64,000 bases of DNA, from contig NZ_BAAAXV010000009.1 in NCBI RefSeq assembly GCF_039535785.1, positions 620,001 through 684,000 of the forward strand, read 5' to 3'. The notes beneath the pieces are model-generated. The model was not told the DNA's origin. It searched no databases and saw nothing but the letters and a program-made list of their open reading frames with translations. The translations under genes and the position numbers were made by a program. Positions 1 to 8,035 of the stretch are shown piece by piece; the first letter of the stretch is position 1, and every line of letters starts with the position of its first letter. The DNA comes from Nonomuraea helvata (GTDB taxonomy: Bacteria > Actinomycetota > Actinomycetes > Streptosporangiales > Streptosporangiaceae).

Positions 1-244
1 CCGTGCCCCGGTGCTGCTCCAGCACCGCGATGGTCTGCACATCGGCCTGGTCGGCCGCGGCGGCGAGCCCGGCGTACGCGACGATCTCGCCGTCCACGAG
101 CACCACCACGTAGTGGCGTGAGCGCGGCATGTCGGCCAGCTCGCCGCGCATCATGCCCTCGCTCCACGCGTCGAGCGGGAACGTGGTCCGTTCGATCGCC
201 ATGACCGCCGGCAGGTCCGCCTCGGTCATCTGCCTGAGTCTCAC
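1..244 (-). CDS. rimI: Ribosomal-protein-alanine N-acetyltransferase RimI (5' part)
   Basis: The first 81 codons of a GNAT-fold acetyltransferase run off the left edge. The GTG start at 244 overlaps the tsaB stop by three bases (GTGA), so translation is coupled. The visible protein begins MRLRQMTEADLPAVMAIE and continues through the strands ending in VDGEIVAYAGL and VQTIAVLEQHRGTG, the usual RimI N-terminal half leading to the acetyl-CoA loop, which is cut off. RimI acetylates the N-terminal Ala of ribosomal protein S18; in actinomycetes it is normally followed by tsaD. Not named by an overlapping long frame because it is truncated by the window. Confidence 0.85.
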   Translation of the reverse strand, partial: MRLRQMTEADLPAVMAIERTTFPLDAWSEGMMRGELADMPRSRHYVVVLVDGEIVAYAGLAAAADQADVQTIAVLEQHRGT

Positions 245-885
245 GCCGTCACCTTCTTGGGAGCCCCGGGCACCACGGCGTCGGGCCTGCGCAGGTAGAT
301 CGGGCGCGGCGGGCCGAGCGGCGTGCCCTCGGCGAGGCGCTCGGCCGCCAGCGCGGCCAGGGCTCCCGCGTAGGGGTAGGGCGGCGCGTCGTTCTTCCCG
401 AGGACCTCGGCGTAGAGCGCGGCGCCCGCGCCCACCACCGGCAGCCCCTCCACCGGCACGTCGGCGGGCCGGTCGACGAAGGGCCCGTCGAGTCTGGTGC
501 GCAGGTCCGCGTAGCGCGCCCAGAACACCTCTTTGCGCCGAGCGTCGGTGGCCACCAGGAACGGCTCGGACAGCCCGCTGCCGTACGCGACCGCGTCGAG
601 CGTGCAGATGCCGTACGCGGGAACGCCCAGCGTGGTGGCGAGCCCCTGCGCGGTCATCAGTCCGACGCGCAGCCCGGTGTAGGGGCCGGGGCCGCTGCCG
701 GCCACGATGGCGGTCACGTCGCGCAGCGCCACGCCCGCCTCGCGCACGACGCGCTCGACGGTGGGCACGAGCAGCTCGCCGTGGCGCCGGGCGTCGATCG
801 TCGTGTGCTCGGAGAGCACTCGATCGCCGTCGTGGAGCGCGGCGGTGACGGCGGGTGTCGCGGTATCAAAGGCCAGGACCAGCAC
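241..885 (-). CDS. tsaB: tRNA threonylcarbamoyladenosine (t6A) biosynthesis protein TsaB
   Basis: The 214-residue protein starts MLVLAFDTATPAVTAAL, the ASKHA-fold phosphate-binding strand typical of TsaB, and carries GSGPGPYTGLRVGLMTAQGLA at residues 63-83, the family signature. TsaB is the non-catalytic partner of TsaD, with TsaE, in transfer of threonylcarbamoyl to A37 of ANN-decoding tRNAs. It overlaps rimI by GTGA. tsaE lies 2.4 kb upstream on the same strand but is separated from it by a kinase, a sortase and a lipoprotein, an arrangement less compact than the usual tsaE-tsaB-rimI-tsaD order. Confidence 0.93.
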   Translation of the reverse strand: MLVLAFDTATPAVTAALHDGDRVLSEHTTIDARRHGELLVPTVERVVREAGVALRDVTAIVAGSGPGPYTGLRVGLMTAQGLATTLGVPAYGICTLDAVAYGSGLSEPFLVATDARRKEVFWARYADLRTRLDGPFVDRPADVPVEGLPVVGAGAALYAEVLGKNDAPPYPYAGALAALAAERLAEGTPLGPPRPIYLRRPDAVVPGAPKKVTA

Positions 886-912
886 GGCTGTCTAGCCTAC
901 CCGCCGAACGGG

Positions 913-1842
913 TCAGACCCAGCCCGTACGGAATTTCAGCCAGTCGAGCGCGACCACTCCCTGGGCACGCTGGAACGCCCTGACCGTCGGAAGCCCCGGC
1001 GGGTCGGGCAGGCGGCAGTGATGCACGAAATAGCCGGTGATCGCGGCCACCACCGCGGTCACCGCGGGATCGGGGTCGTCGAACAGCTCGTGCGGCGCGG
1101 GTCCGCCCTGCATGCCCACCGAGGGCAACATGCACAACCGGTCCAACCACGAGGCGCCCACGCAGGCCCACGGCCAGTCCACGAAGTAGACCCGCTCCTC
1201 GGTGAGCAGGATGTTGTCGGCCCGCACGTCGGCGTGGACCAAGGTGTCCCCCGCCGCCGCCTTGGTCCACCCGGACTCCAGCTCGGCCAGCTCGGCGAGG
1301 TGCCGCACCGCCCACGGGTCGAGCCCCTCGGTGTCCTCCTCCAGCAGGTCGCGCCAGCCGTGGAACGACGAGCCGAACATCTCGCCGACCGGCGGCGCGT
1401 CGATCGGGGCCGGGGTGAGCACGGCCGACATCTCGTCGACGGCCTCCAGCACCCGGTCGAGCTGGTCACGCCGCCACGGCATCGCGGGGTGCGCACCCTC
1501 GACGTCCTCGAAGACCAGCACGACCCAGCCCTCCAGCTCAAAGCCGGTCAGCAGCCTGGGGGCGGGCGCGGACTCCGGGAGAGCGGCGGCGATCTCGAGC
1601 TCGGCGCGGTAGAGGCGGACGGAGTCGGGGTTCGGCTCCGGGCCGACGGCCTTGACGAAGGCACGTCTGCCGTTCTCCGTGCGGAGCCGTACCGCGGCCG
1701 CCGGGGAGAAGCCTCCTGACTGGGTGACCGCCTCGGCCACACGCCCTCCGAGGAACTCCTCCACGGCCGCGCGCACCGGCGGGTGCACCTCGTGCCAGGG
1801 CACCCGTACGCCGGCCGCGGGCGGGTTCGTATCTGTGCTCAT
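913..1842 (-). CDS. Aminoglycoside phosphotransferase (APH)-fold kinase
   Basis: This 309-residue protein has the APH/choline-kinase fold: an N-terminal lobe with a Lys in RAFVKAVG, the hinge VVLVFEDVEGAHP, the catalytic loop HADVRADNILL and the metal-binding Asp in VYFVDWPWACVG. The HxDxxxxN and D-W pair are intact, so it should be an active small-molecule kinase. The substrate cannot be told from sequence; this family includes many non-resistance kinases. It lies 28 bp upstream of tsaB and about 30 bp downstream of the sortase gene on the same strand, so it may be co-transcribed with either. Confidence 0.8.
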   Translation of the reverse strand: MSTDTNPPAAGVRVPWHEVHPPVRAAVEEFLGGRVAEAVTQSGGFSPAAAVRLRTENGRRAFVKAVGPEPNPDSVRLYRAELEIAAALPESAPAPRLLTGFELEGWVVLVFEDVEGAHPAMPWRRDQLDRVLEAVDEMSAVLTPAPIDAPPVGEMFGSSFHGWRDLLEEDTEGLDPWAVRHLAELAELESGWTKAAAGDTLVHADVRADNILLTEERVYFVDWPWACVGASWLDRLCMLPSVGMQGGPAPHELFDDPDPAVTAVVAAITGYFVHHCRLPDPPGLPTVRAFQRAQGVVALDWLKFRTGWV

Positions 1843-1874
1843 GCCTCCATGGTCTCGGTAGGCACAAGTGTTTT

Positions 1875-2411
1875 TCAGGCGCGGGAGGCGTACACGATGA
1901 TGTTGTCCAGGTACTCGCCCTTGGCATAGTCGAACTTGCCGCCGCAGGTGACCAGCTTGAGCCCGTCCTCGACGTACACGCGCCTGGTGGGGAAGCTGTC
2001 CTTGTGCACCTGCTCGATCGCTTCGACCTTGAAGCTCACGACCTTGCCGTCACTGCGCTCGACCTTGACGGTCTCGCCCTTGCGTAGCTGCCTGAGCCGG
2101 TAGAACACGGCGGGGGCCGTCTTGGTGTCGACGTGCCCGATGATCACCGAGGCGCCCTTCTCGCCGGGCACGGCGCTGCCGGAGTACCACCCGGCCACCT
2201 TCGGCTTCTCGTACGGCGGCAGCTCGACCTCGCCGTCCTTGGACAGGCCGAGCTTCATCAGCGGCGCCTCGACGTCGATCGCGGGGATGTCGATGCTCTC
2301 GGGCACGACAGCGGCGGCAGGGGTGGTGTTCGTCTGCATGCTCTTGCCGAACGCGACCAGCACCAGGCCCGTGACGGCACCCGCGAGCACCACCCGTCCA
2401 GGGCGGGCCAT
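1875..2411 (-). CDS. Class F-like sortase
   Basis: A 178-residue membrane-anchored transpeptidase. Residues 6-22 form an N-terminal signal anchor (VVLAGAVTGLVLVAFGK). The sortase domain follows, with catalytic His93 in IIGHVDTKT and Cys156 in LVTCGGKFD, the TCGG block of actinobacterial class E/F enzymes. The segment after the Cys reads YLDNIIVYA with no Arg in the YxDN position where some class F enzymes have one, so the third catalytic residue is uncertain. Its stop is followed at 4 bp distance (upstream side) by the end of a lipoprotein gene, suggesting a two-gene unit. No LPXTG substrate is visible in the window. Confidence 0.85.
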   Translation of the reverse strand: MARPGRVVLAGAVTGLVLVAFGKSMQTNTTPAAAVVPESIDIPAIDVEAPLMKLGLSKDGEVELPPYEKPKVAGWYSGSAVPGEKGASVIIGHVDTKTAPAVFYRLRQLRKGETVKVERSDGKVVSFKVEAIEQVHKDSFPTRRVYVEDGLKLVTCGGKFDYAKGEYLDNIIVYASRA

Positions 2412-2414
2412 CGA

Positions 2415-3104
2415 CTATGCCCGGCTGCGACGCTTGACCGCCACGCCGATGCCCACTGCCAGCGCCAGGCCGATGAGCACGCCCGCCGGGCCGATGGGGA
2501 CCGAGGAGTCGTCGCTGAGGTCCATGCCGTACGTGCCGCCGCCGCCCGCCTTGGGGGCCTTGCTCGGCACGGTGGACGACTCGGGCTCGGCCGCACCGAC
2601 CCTGAGCGTGGCCCGGCCCATGTCGTTGGTGCCGTCACACTTGACGTCGACCCGGTAGGAGCCGCGCCGGACCGTTCCCGAGACCTGCGCCTCGCCGCGG
2701 ACCCAGGGCGAGCCGCCGGAGGACGCACCCGTGGCGGTGGGGGTGGCCGACGCCGCGGGGACCGGGTTGAGCACGACGCCGTTGATGAACGCCTTGGACG
2801 TCGCGGTGCCGGTGTGCGCGGGGCCGCCGGTCGGGACGGGGCAGTTGGCCAGGATCCAGACCTTGGACGTCTCGCCTGCGGTGACGCGGTCGGGGTTGAG
2901 CTGGACCGAGATGGTCTGCCTGGTGACGGTGGCGGTCGGGCTGGGGCTGCTCGTCACGGTGCCGGTCGGCGTGCCTGTGCCGCTGGCCGTGGGGGTGGGC
3001 GTGCTTGTCGGATTGGTTTCGGCGGAGGCCGCGCAGCCGGTCAGACCGACCATGACGATGGCTCCCGCGTAAGCGACTCGCCTGATCCCGAGCACCGGCC
3101 GCAC
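2415..3104 (-). CDS. Secreted lipoprotein with C-terminal membrane anchor, partner of sortase
   Basis: I place the start at GTG 3104, giving a 229-residue protein with RR-containing signal VRPVLGIRRVAYAGAIVMVG and a lipobox LTGC. A long Thr/Pro/Ser linker follows, then a beta-rich domain beginning TISVQLNPDRVTAGETSKV, with CPVPTG and VKCDGTND cysteines that could pair, and finally a C-terminal hydrophobic helix (GVLIGLALAVGIGVAV) with a KRRSRA tail. No LPXTG motif precedes the helix. The combination of lipobox and C-terminal anchor is odd. It ends 3 bp before the sortase start codon. The reading frame is open further upstream to 3245, but without a signal-like start. Confidence 0.7.
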   Translation of the reverse strand: MRPVLGIRRVAYAGAIVMVGLTGCAASAETNPTSTPTPTASGTGTPTGTVTSSPSPTATVTRQTISVQLNPDRVTAGETSKVWILANCPVPTGGPAHTGTATSKAFINGVVLNPVPAASATPTATGASSGGSPWVRGEAQVSGTVRRGSYRVDVKCDGTNDMGRATLRVGAAEPESSTVPSKAPKAGGGGTYGMDLSDDSSVPIGPAGVLIGLALAVGIGVAVKRRSRA

Positions 3105-3263
3105 CCCACTTTGCCGTCCTGCTACCCAGCATCCACCAGAATTATGGATGTCGCCCCTCCTGATACCCAGAAAATCTGGGCCAATCCCTGACCAACGATC
3201 ATGTTTTATGTCGCCGGCCTGGTACGTCAAGGGTGCCAGGGTCACCGAGAATTGACGGGACTT

Positions 3264-3722
3264 TTACTCTTCCGGCGGCTCAGACGGCGTGTCGGCCCAC
3301 CTGGGGCCCACGCCGCGCAGGGTCACGAGGCGGACCTCCTCGCCTGCCTCGCGGTCGATGTGGATCTCCAGCCGGTCCTCGGCCAGGCCCTCGACCAGCC
3401 CCTCGCCCCACTCGACGACGGTGACGGACTCTTCCAGCGAGGCGTCCAGGTCGAGGTCGTCCACCTCGAGGTCGCCGCCCAGCCGGTACGCGTCCACGTG
3501 CACGAGCGGCGGCCCCTGGCGCAGCGAAGGATGCACCCTGGCGATCACGAACGTGGGCGACGTGATCGGGCCGCGTACCTTGAGCCCTTCGGCGATGCCC
3601 TGCACGAGCGTGGTCTTGCCCGCGCCGAGCGGGCCCGACAGGATGACCAGGTCTCCCGCGCGCAGCCGCGCGGCCAGCCGGGCGCCGTACGCGCGCATGT
3701 CCTCTGTGGTCGGGAGCCTCAC
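3264..3722 (-). CDS. tsaE: tRNA t6A biosynthesis ATPase TsaE
   Basis: The 152-residue P-loop protein has Walker A GPLGAGKT at residues 30-37, the TsaE landmark TSPTFVIARVH and the Walker B-like strand LVHVDAYRLGG. TsaE is the ATPase subunit that resets the TsaB-TsaD complex during t6A synthesis. Its start overlaps the stop of the alpha/beta hydrolase by four bases, so it is the third gene of an alr-hydrolase-tsaE operon, an order common in actinomycetes. Confidence 0.93.
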   Translation of the reverse strand: MRLPTTEDMRAYGARLAARLRAGDLVILSGPLGAGKTTLVQGIAEGLKVRGPITSPTFVIARVHPSLRQGPPLVHVDAYRLGGDLEVDDLDLDASLEESVTVVEWGEGLVEGLAEDRLEIHIDREAGEEVRLVTLRGVGPRWADTPSEPPEE

Positions 3723-4849
3723 TGCAGTTCCACCCTCTTCACCAGGTCGCGCAGCGCGTCGTTGACCACGCCCGGCCGCTCCAGCTGGATCAGATGCGAC
3801 GTGTCGGGCACCTCGGTGAGCTGCGCCTTCGGCAGCGCGGCCGCGATGGCCCTGCTGTGGTCCGGCGGGGTCAGCCAGTCACGGTCGCCCACCAGGATCG
3901 CGGTGGGCACCGGGTCGAGGACGTGGAGCGCGGAGAGCTTGTCGTGGTTCATCAGCGCGGGATAGAAATCGGCGACCACCTCGGTCGGGGTCGCCCTGAT
4001 CATGGACTCGGCGAAGTCCACCACGGTCGGGCTGACGTTCTTGGAGTCGCCGAAGCCCATGTAGCGGGTGATCAGGAACGCGATGTCGCTGCCCACGCTC
4101 CGGGTGCGGTCGACCAGCGCGCCGCGCCGGCCCAGCATCGAGACCGTGGTGGGCGCGACCTTGTGCACCGCCTTGGACAGCATCGCGGGCAGGCCCAGCG
4201 TGAGCTCGGCCAGCTTGCCCGCCGAGGTCGAGATGAGCGCCACACCGCGGATCTTCTCCTCGAACAGGCCGGGATGGCGATCGGCCAGCGCCATGATCGT
4301 CATGCCGCCCATGGAGTGGCCGACCAGCACGCACGGGCCCGGCACGAACCGCTCGATCACCTCGGCCAGATCCTCGCCGAGCCGGTCGATCGTGCTGTCG
4401 TCGGCGCCCGCGCGCTGCGAGCGTCCGTGGGAGCGCTGGTCCCAGAGCACCAGGCGGTAGTTTTCCCGCAGGTCCTTGCGCTGGTAGTGCCAGGACTCCA
4501 GGCTGAGGCAGTAGCCGTGACAGAGCACGACGGTCAAGGGCGCGTCGTGCTCATGGTCGCGACCGCTTCGGGGCTCGTTGGCATCGTTACTCTCGCTCTC
4601 TCCCCCCGAGCTCCTTCGCTCCTCCGGCCCGTCGATCTCCACGTGGAGCGCCTTGCCGTCGGAGGTGATGAGCGTGCGCTCCCGGCCCCGCAGCTCGCCG
4701 AACGGCTCGCTCGCCTCGGTGTCGGGGCGCAGCCTGATCCGGCCGACCGCGTAACGCTTGGCCAGTGCCGCCGCCGCGACCCCGGCCGAAGCCGCACCGA
4801 CGAGCGCGCCGGCGATTCCCACCCTGCGCCGTGTTGTCGTCGTCGTCAT
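3719..4849 (-). CDS. Alpha/beta hydrolase
   Basis: The 376-residue protein has an N-terminal hydrophobic segment (residues 10-30, Ala-rich) that could anchor it in the membrane, then an alpha/beta hydrolase domain with oxyanion motif LCHGYCLS, nucleophile elbow GHSMGG (Ser179), Asp in LVGDRDWLTPP and His in PDTSHLIQLERP. A charged Ser/Glu/Arg-rich insert occupies residues 78-103. It lies between alr and tsaE and overlaps tsaE by four bases. The natural substrate is unknown; its conserved place next to alr and tsaE suggests a housekeeping esterase or lipase-like role but this is inference. Confidence 0.85.
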   Translation of the reverse strand: MTTTTTRRRVGIAGALVGAASAGVAAAALAKRYAVGRIRLRPDTEASEPFGELRGRERTLITSDGKALHVEIDGPEERRSSGGESESNDANEPRSGRDHEHDAPLTVVLCHGYCLSLESWHYQRKDLRENYRLVLWDQRSHGRSQRAGADDSTIDRLGEDLAEVIERFVPGPCVLVGHSMGGMTIMALADRHPGLFEEKIRGVALISTSAGKLAELTLGLPAMLSKAVHKVAPTTVSMLGRRGALVDRTRSVGSDIAFLITRYMGFGDSKNVSPTVVDFAESMIRATPTEVVADFYPALMNHDKLSALHVLDPVPTAILVGDRDWLTPPDHSRAIAAALPKAQLTEVPDTSHLIQLERPGVVNDALRDLVKRVELQ

Positions 4850-4894
4850 GTCCCCGATCCTTCTCCGCTCATGCCCGCCGGGAAGTGCCCGTCG

Positions 4895-6028
4895 TCACTC
4901 CGAACGCCTGTGCTCGTAGACCCGCGGCACGCGCGAGCCGATCCTCGTCACGATCTCATGCGTGATCGTGCCGAGAGTATCCGCCCACTCCTGAGCGGTC
5001 GGCTCGCCCCCGTCGCCTGGCCCGAACAGCACGACCTCGTCCCCTGCCGACAGCGGGTCGTCACCCATGTCGATCATGAACTGGTCCATGCACACGCGGC
5101 CGGCGATCAACCTGCGCTGCCCGCCCGCCAGCACCTCGGCCCGCCCCGTCGCGTGCCTGAGAATGCCGTCCGCGTATCCGAGCGGCACGAGGCCGAGCGT
5201 GGTCTCGCGCTCGGTGACGTAGAGGTGAGCGTATGACACCCCCGAACCCTCCGGCACCCGCTTGACCAGCCCGATCCGCGCGACGAGCGTCATCGCCTGC
5301 CGGAGGCCGAAGTCGCCCAGCTCGGGGATGGGGCTCAGGCCGTACATCGCGATGCCCGGCCTGACCAGGTCGTAGTGCGCCTCGGGGAGGGTCACGGTTG
5401 CGGCGGAGTTGGCGAGGTGCCTGATCACGTGGGAGCCCGCCGCGCCCGCCTGCTCGGCCAGCTTCAGCGCCGTCCGGTACGCCTCCAGCTGCTGCCCGAT
5501 CGACGGGTGGCCGGGGATGTCGGCGCAGGCGAAGTGGGACCAGAGCCCGACGATCTCGATGACGCCCTCGGCCCGCAGCCGCATCGCCCGGTCCAGCAGC
5601 CCCGGCCAGCCGGCCAGCGGGGCGCCGCCCCTGCTCATGCCGGTGTCGGCCTCCAGGTGCAGCTTGGCGACGCATCCCGTGCGCCGGGCCGCCGCGGCGA
5701 TCTCCTCAAGCAGATTCTCGTCGGAGGCCGACAGCTCGACGTCATGGCTGAGCGCCTCGTCCAGCGGCTCGCCCGGCGTGATGAGCCACGCCAGGATCGG
5801 CGCGGTCACGCCGCCCTCTCTCAGCGCGAGCGCCTCCCTGACGAACGCGGTGCCGAGCCGGCTCGCCCCTCCCTCCAGCACGGCCTCGGACGTCGGCACC
5901 AGGCCGTGTCCGTACGCGTCGGCCTTGACGGCGCCCATCAACTCCGCGCCGCCGGCCCGTGCTCTGAGCAGAGCCACGTTGTGCCTGATCGCGTCCAGGT
6001 CGACCCGCGCCTCGGCGGGGGTGGCCAT
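4895..6028 (-). CDS. alr: Alanine racemase
   Basis: I choose ATG 6028 (377 residues) because an AAGGA stands ten bases upstream and MATPAEARVDLDAIRHN matches the usual N-terminus; the frame is open much further and an alternative ATG lies at 6040. The PLP-binding Lys35 sits in AVKADAYGHG, and the C-terminal domain has GSGVSYAHLYVT, LGYADGILR and the catalytic-Tyr-bearing segment preceding VCMDQFMIDMGD. The enzyme makes D-Ala for peptidoglycan. It heads the hydrolase-tsaE unit, 45 bp upstream of the hydrolase. Confidence 0.93.
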   Translation of the reverse strand: MATPAEARVDLDAIRHNVALLRARAGGAELMGAVKADAYGHGLVPTSEAVLEGGASRLGTAFVREALALREGGVTAPILAWLITPGEPLDEALSHDVELSASDENLLEEIAAAARRTGCVAKLHLEADTGMSRGGAPLAGWPGLLDRAMRLRAEGVIEIVGLWSHFACADIPGHPSIGQQLEAYRTALKLAEQAGAAGSHVIRHLANSAATVTLPEAHYDLVRPGIAMYGLSPIPELGDFGLRQAMTLVARIGLVKRVPEGSGVSYAHLYVTERETTLGLVPLGYADGILRHATGRAEVLAGGQRRLIAGRVCMDQFMIDMGDDPLSAGDEVVLFGPGDGGEPTAQEWADTLGTITHEIVTRIGSRVPRVYEHRRSE

Positions 6029-6210
6029 CGGGGAGTACATCCTTCTAGTGTGGCAGCTCACACACGTGGTCGAGCGCGATTCGCACCCCTGACGCACCCT
6101 TGACGGACGACTTCCTTTCTCCCGCACCTCCGGTGCGCCGCGTGGCGCGAGACGCTGCACAGTGTGACCCGACGGAACGCGCCCACCCGCCACACCGGGG
6201 CGGGCCGTGT

Positions 6211-7662
6211 TCACGCGCCGTCGGCGCTCACCGCACGAATGGCCGCCGGAACGGCGGAGGCCACGTCGGCGGCGGCCAGCGGGGCGCCGTCGGCGGCGAG
6301 GCGGCCCGCGAGCCCATGCAGGAACGCCCCGCACGACCCCGCGTCGTAACAGCTCAACCCCTGGGCGAGCAGCGCCCCCGCCACCCCCGACAGCACGTCC
6401 CCGGTCCCGCCGGTGGCCAGCCAGGACGTCCCCGTGGGATTCACCCGCACCGGCCGGGAGTCCTCGGCCACCACCGTCGTGGACCCCTTGAGCAGCACGG
6501 TCACCCCGAGCTCGTCGGCGGCGCGCCGAGCGTGCTCCAGCCGGGCCGACTCGATGGCGTCGCGGTCGGCGCGCAGGAGCCGTGCCAGCTCACCGGCGTG
6601 TGGCGTGATCAGGACAGGCGCGGACCGCCGCAGCAGGGCCCGGTCCCGCGACACCAGCGTCAGCCCGTCGGCGTCGATCAGCACGGGCACGTCGGAGGCG
6701 AGCACGGCGGTGGCCAGCTCGTGCGCCCACTCCCCGGTGCCCAGCCCGGGGCCGAGCACCCAGGCCTGCACCCGCCCCACGTCGTCGATCGACGGCCGGT
6801 CCAGCTCGGTGATCACCGCCTCGGGCCAGTGCGAACGCACCTGCGTGACCGGCTCGCTCGGCCCGACGTACCGCACCATGCCGGCCCCGGCCCGCAGCGC
6901 GCCCCCCACGGCCAGCACGGCGGCTCCGGTGAACAGGTCACTGCCCGCCGCGACGCCCAGCACGCCCCTGCGGTACTTGTCCGACTCGTTGCCCGGCCGC
7001 GGCAGCAGGACGTCCACGTCGGCGGACGCCAGCGCCGCGACGTCGGGATCGGGCAGGTACGCCCCGAGCCCGATGTCCACCAGCTCTACCCGCCCCGCGT
7101 AGTCAGCGCCCGGATCGACGAGCAGGCCCGTCTTGTACGCCCCCATCGTCACGGTCACCCGGGCCCGCACCGCCGCGCCCTCCACCCGCCCGCTGCTCGC
7201 GTCCACTCCGCTGGGCACGTCCACCGCCACGATCGGGCCGCGGACCGCGTTCGCCTCCTCCACCAGCTCCCTGTACGGCTCCCGCAGCGCCCCCGAGGCC
7301 CCGATCCCGACGAGCCCGTCGACGATCAGGTCCGCCCCCTCCAGCGAGCCCCGGTCGACGACCCGCCCACCGGCCTCGCGGAACGCGGCCAGCCCGGCCT
7401 CGTGCGTCTTGGACCCGGCGAGGATCGCCCCCACCCAGGCACCGCGCCTGGCCAGGCGCTCACCCGCGTAGAGCGCGTCGCCGCCGTTGTCGCCGCTGCC
7501 GACGAGGAGCACGACGCGTTTGCCGTACACCCTGCCCAAGAGGTCGGCGCAGACGGCGGCGAGCCCGGCGGCGGCGCGCTGCATGAGCGTGCCTTCGGGC
7601 AGCCGCGCCATCAGCTCATGCTCGGCGCCCCGGATCTGGTCGGCGGTGTAGGCGGTCTTCAT
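6211..7662 (-). CDS. nnr: Bifunctional NAD(P)H-hydrate epimerase/dehydratase
   Basis: A 483-residue fusion. Residues 1-205 are the YjeF_N epimerase (VVLLVGSGDNGGDALYAGE, IVAVDVPSGVDASSG), which interconverts R- and S-NAD(P)HX. Residues 210-483 are the ADP/ATP-dependent dehydratase of ribokinase fold, with ITPHAGELARLL and the NPTGTSWLATGGTGDVLSG nucleotide-binding motif. It repairs hydrated NAD(P)H. It lies 9 bp downstream of acpS, the usual actinobacterial pair. The 182 bp between its stop and the alr start hold no gene I can recognise. Confidence 0.93.
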   Translation of the reverse strand: MKTAYTADQIRGAEHELMARLPEGTLMQRAAAGLAAVCADLLGRVYGKRVVLLVGSGDNGGDALYAGERLARRGAWVGAILAGSKTHEAGLAAFREAGGRVVDRGSLEGADLIVDGLVGIGASGALREPYRELVEEANAVRGPIVAVDVPSGVDASSGRVEGAAVRARVTVTMGAYKTGLLVDPGADYAGRVELVDIGLGAYLPDPDVAALASADVDVLLPRPGNESDKYRRGVLGVAAGSDLFTGAAVLAVGGALRAGAGMVRYVGPSEPVTQVRSHWPEAVITELDRPSIDDVGRVQAWVLGPGLGTGEWAHELATAVLASDVPVLIDADGLTLVSRDRALLRRSAPVLITPHAGELARLLRADRDAIESARLEHARRAADELGVTVLLKGSTTVVAEDSRPVRVNPTGTSWLATGGTGDVLSGVAGALLAQGLSCYDAGSCGAFLHGLAGRLAADGAPLAAADVASAVPAAIRAVSADGA

Positions 7663-7671
7663 GATCCGAAG

Positions 7672-8025
7672 CTATCCCTCCGCGATCACATAGGCCACGG
7701 CCACACCCGCGTCGTGGCTGAGCGAGATGTGCCACCGTTTCACCCTGAGGTCGTAGGCGACCTCCGCGGCACGGCCGGTGATCCGCAACTCCGGTCTGCC
7801 GCCCTCGCCGCGGCGCACCTCGGCCTCCCGGTGGTCCAGCCCCGCCGGCGCGCCGAGCGCCTTGGCCACGGCCTCCTTGGCGGCGAACCTGGCGGCCAGC
7901 GACTGCACCGGCAGCCCCCGCTCGCCCTCGGTGAACAGCCGCTCCATGAGCTTCGGCGTGCGCTCCAGCGTCGCCTCGAAGCGGGCGATGTCCACGACGT
8001 CCACGCCGATGCCCAGAATCATCAC
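7672..8025 (-). CDS. acpS: Holo-[acyl-carrier-protein] synthase
   Basis: The 117-residue protein begins MMILGIGVDVVDIARFE, with the Mg-binding Asp in GVDVVD, and has the second signature RFAAKEAVAKALG. AcpS attaches phosphopantetheine from CoA to the serine of apo-ACP. Two tandem ATG codons (8025 and 8022) are equally possible starts. Length and C-terminal block WHISLSHDAGVAVAYVI are normal. It is separated by 10 bp from the PhoX-like gene upstream and 9 bp from nnr downstream. Confidence 0.93.
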   Translation of the reverse strand: MMILGIGVDVVDIARFEATLERTPKLMERLFTEGERGLPVQSLAARFAAKEAVAKALGAPAGLDHREAEVRRGEGGRPELRITGRAAEVAYDLRVKRWHISLSHDAGVAVAYVIAEG

Positions 8026-8035
8026 CCCAGCGTAC

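Noticed and set aside
129..1719. Long plus-strand open frames opposite tsaB and the APH kinase
   Set aside because: Arg/Ala/Pro-rich translations without family motifs, antisense to well-supported genes; normal in high-GC DNA.
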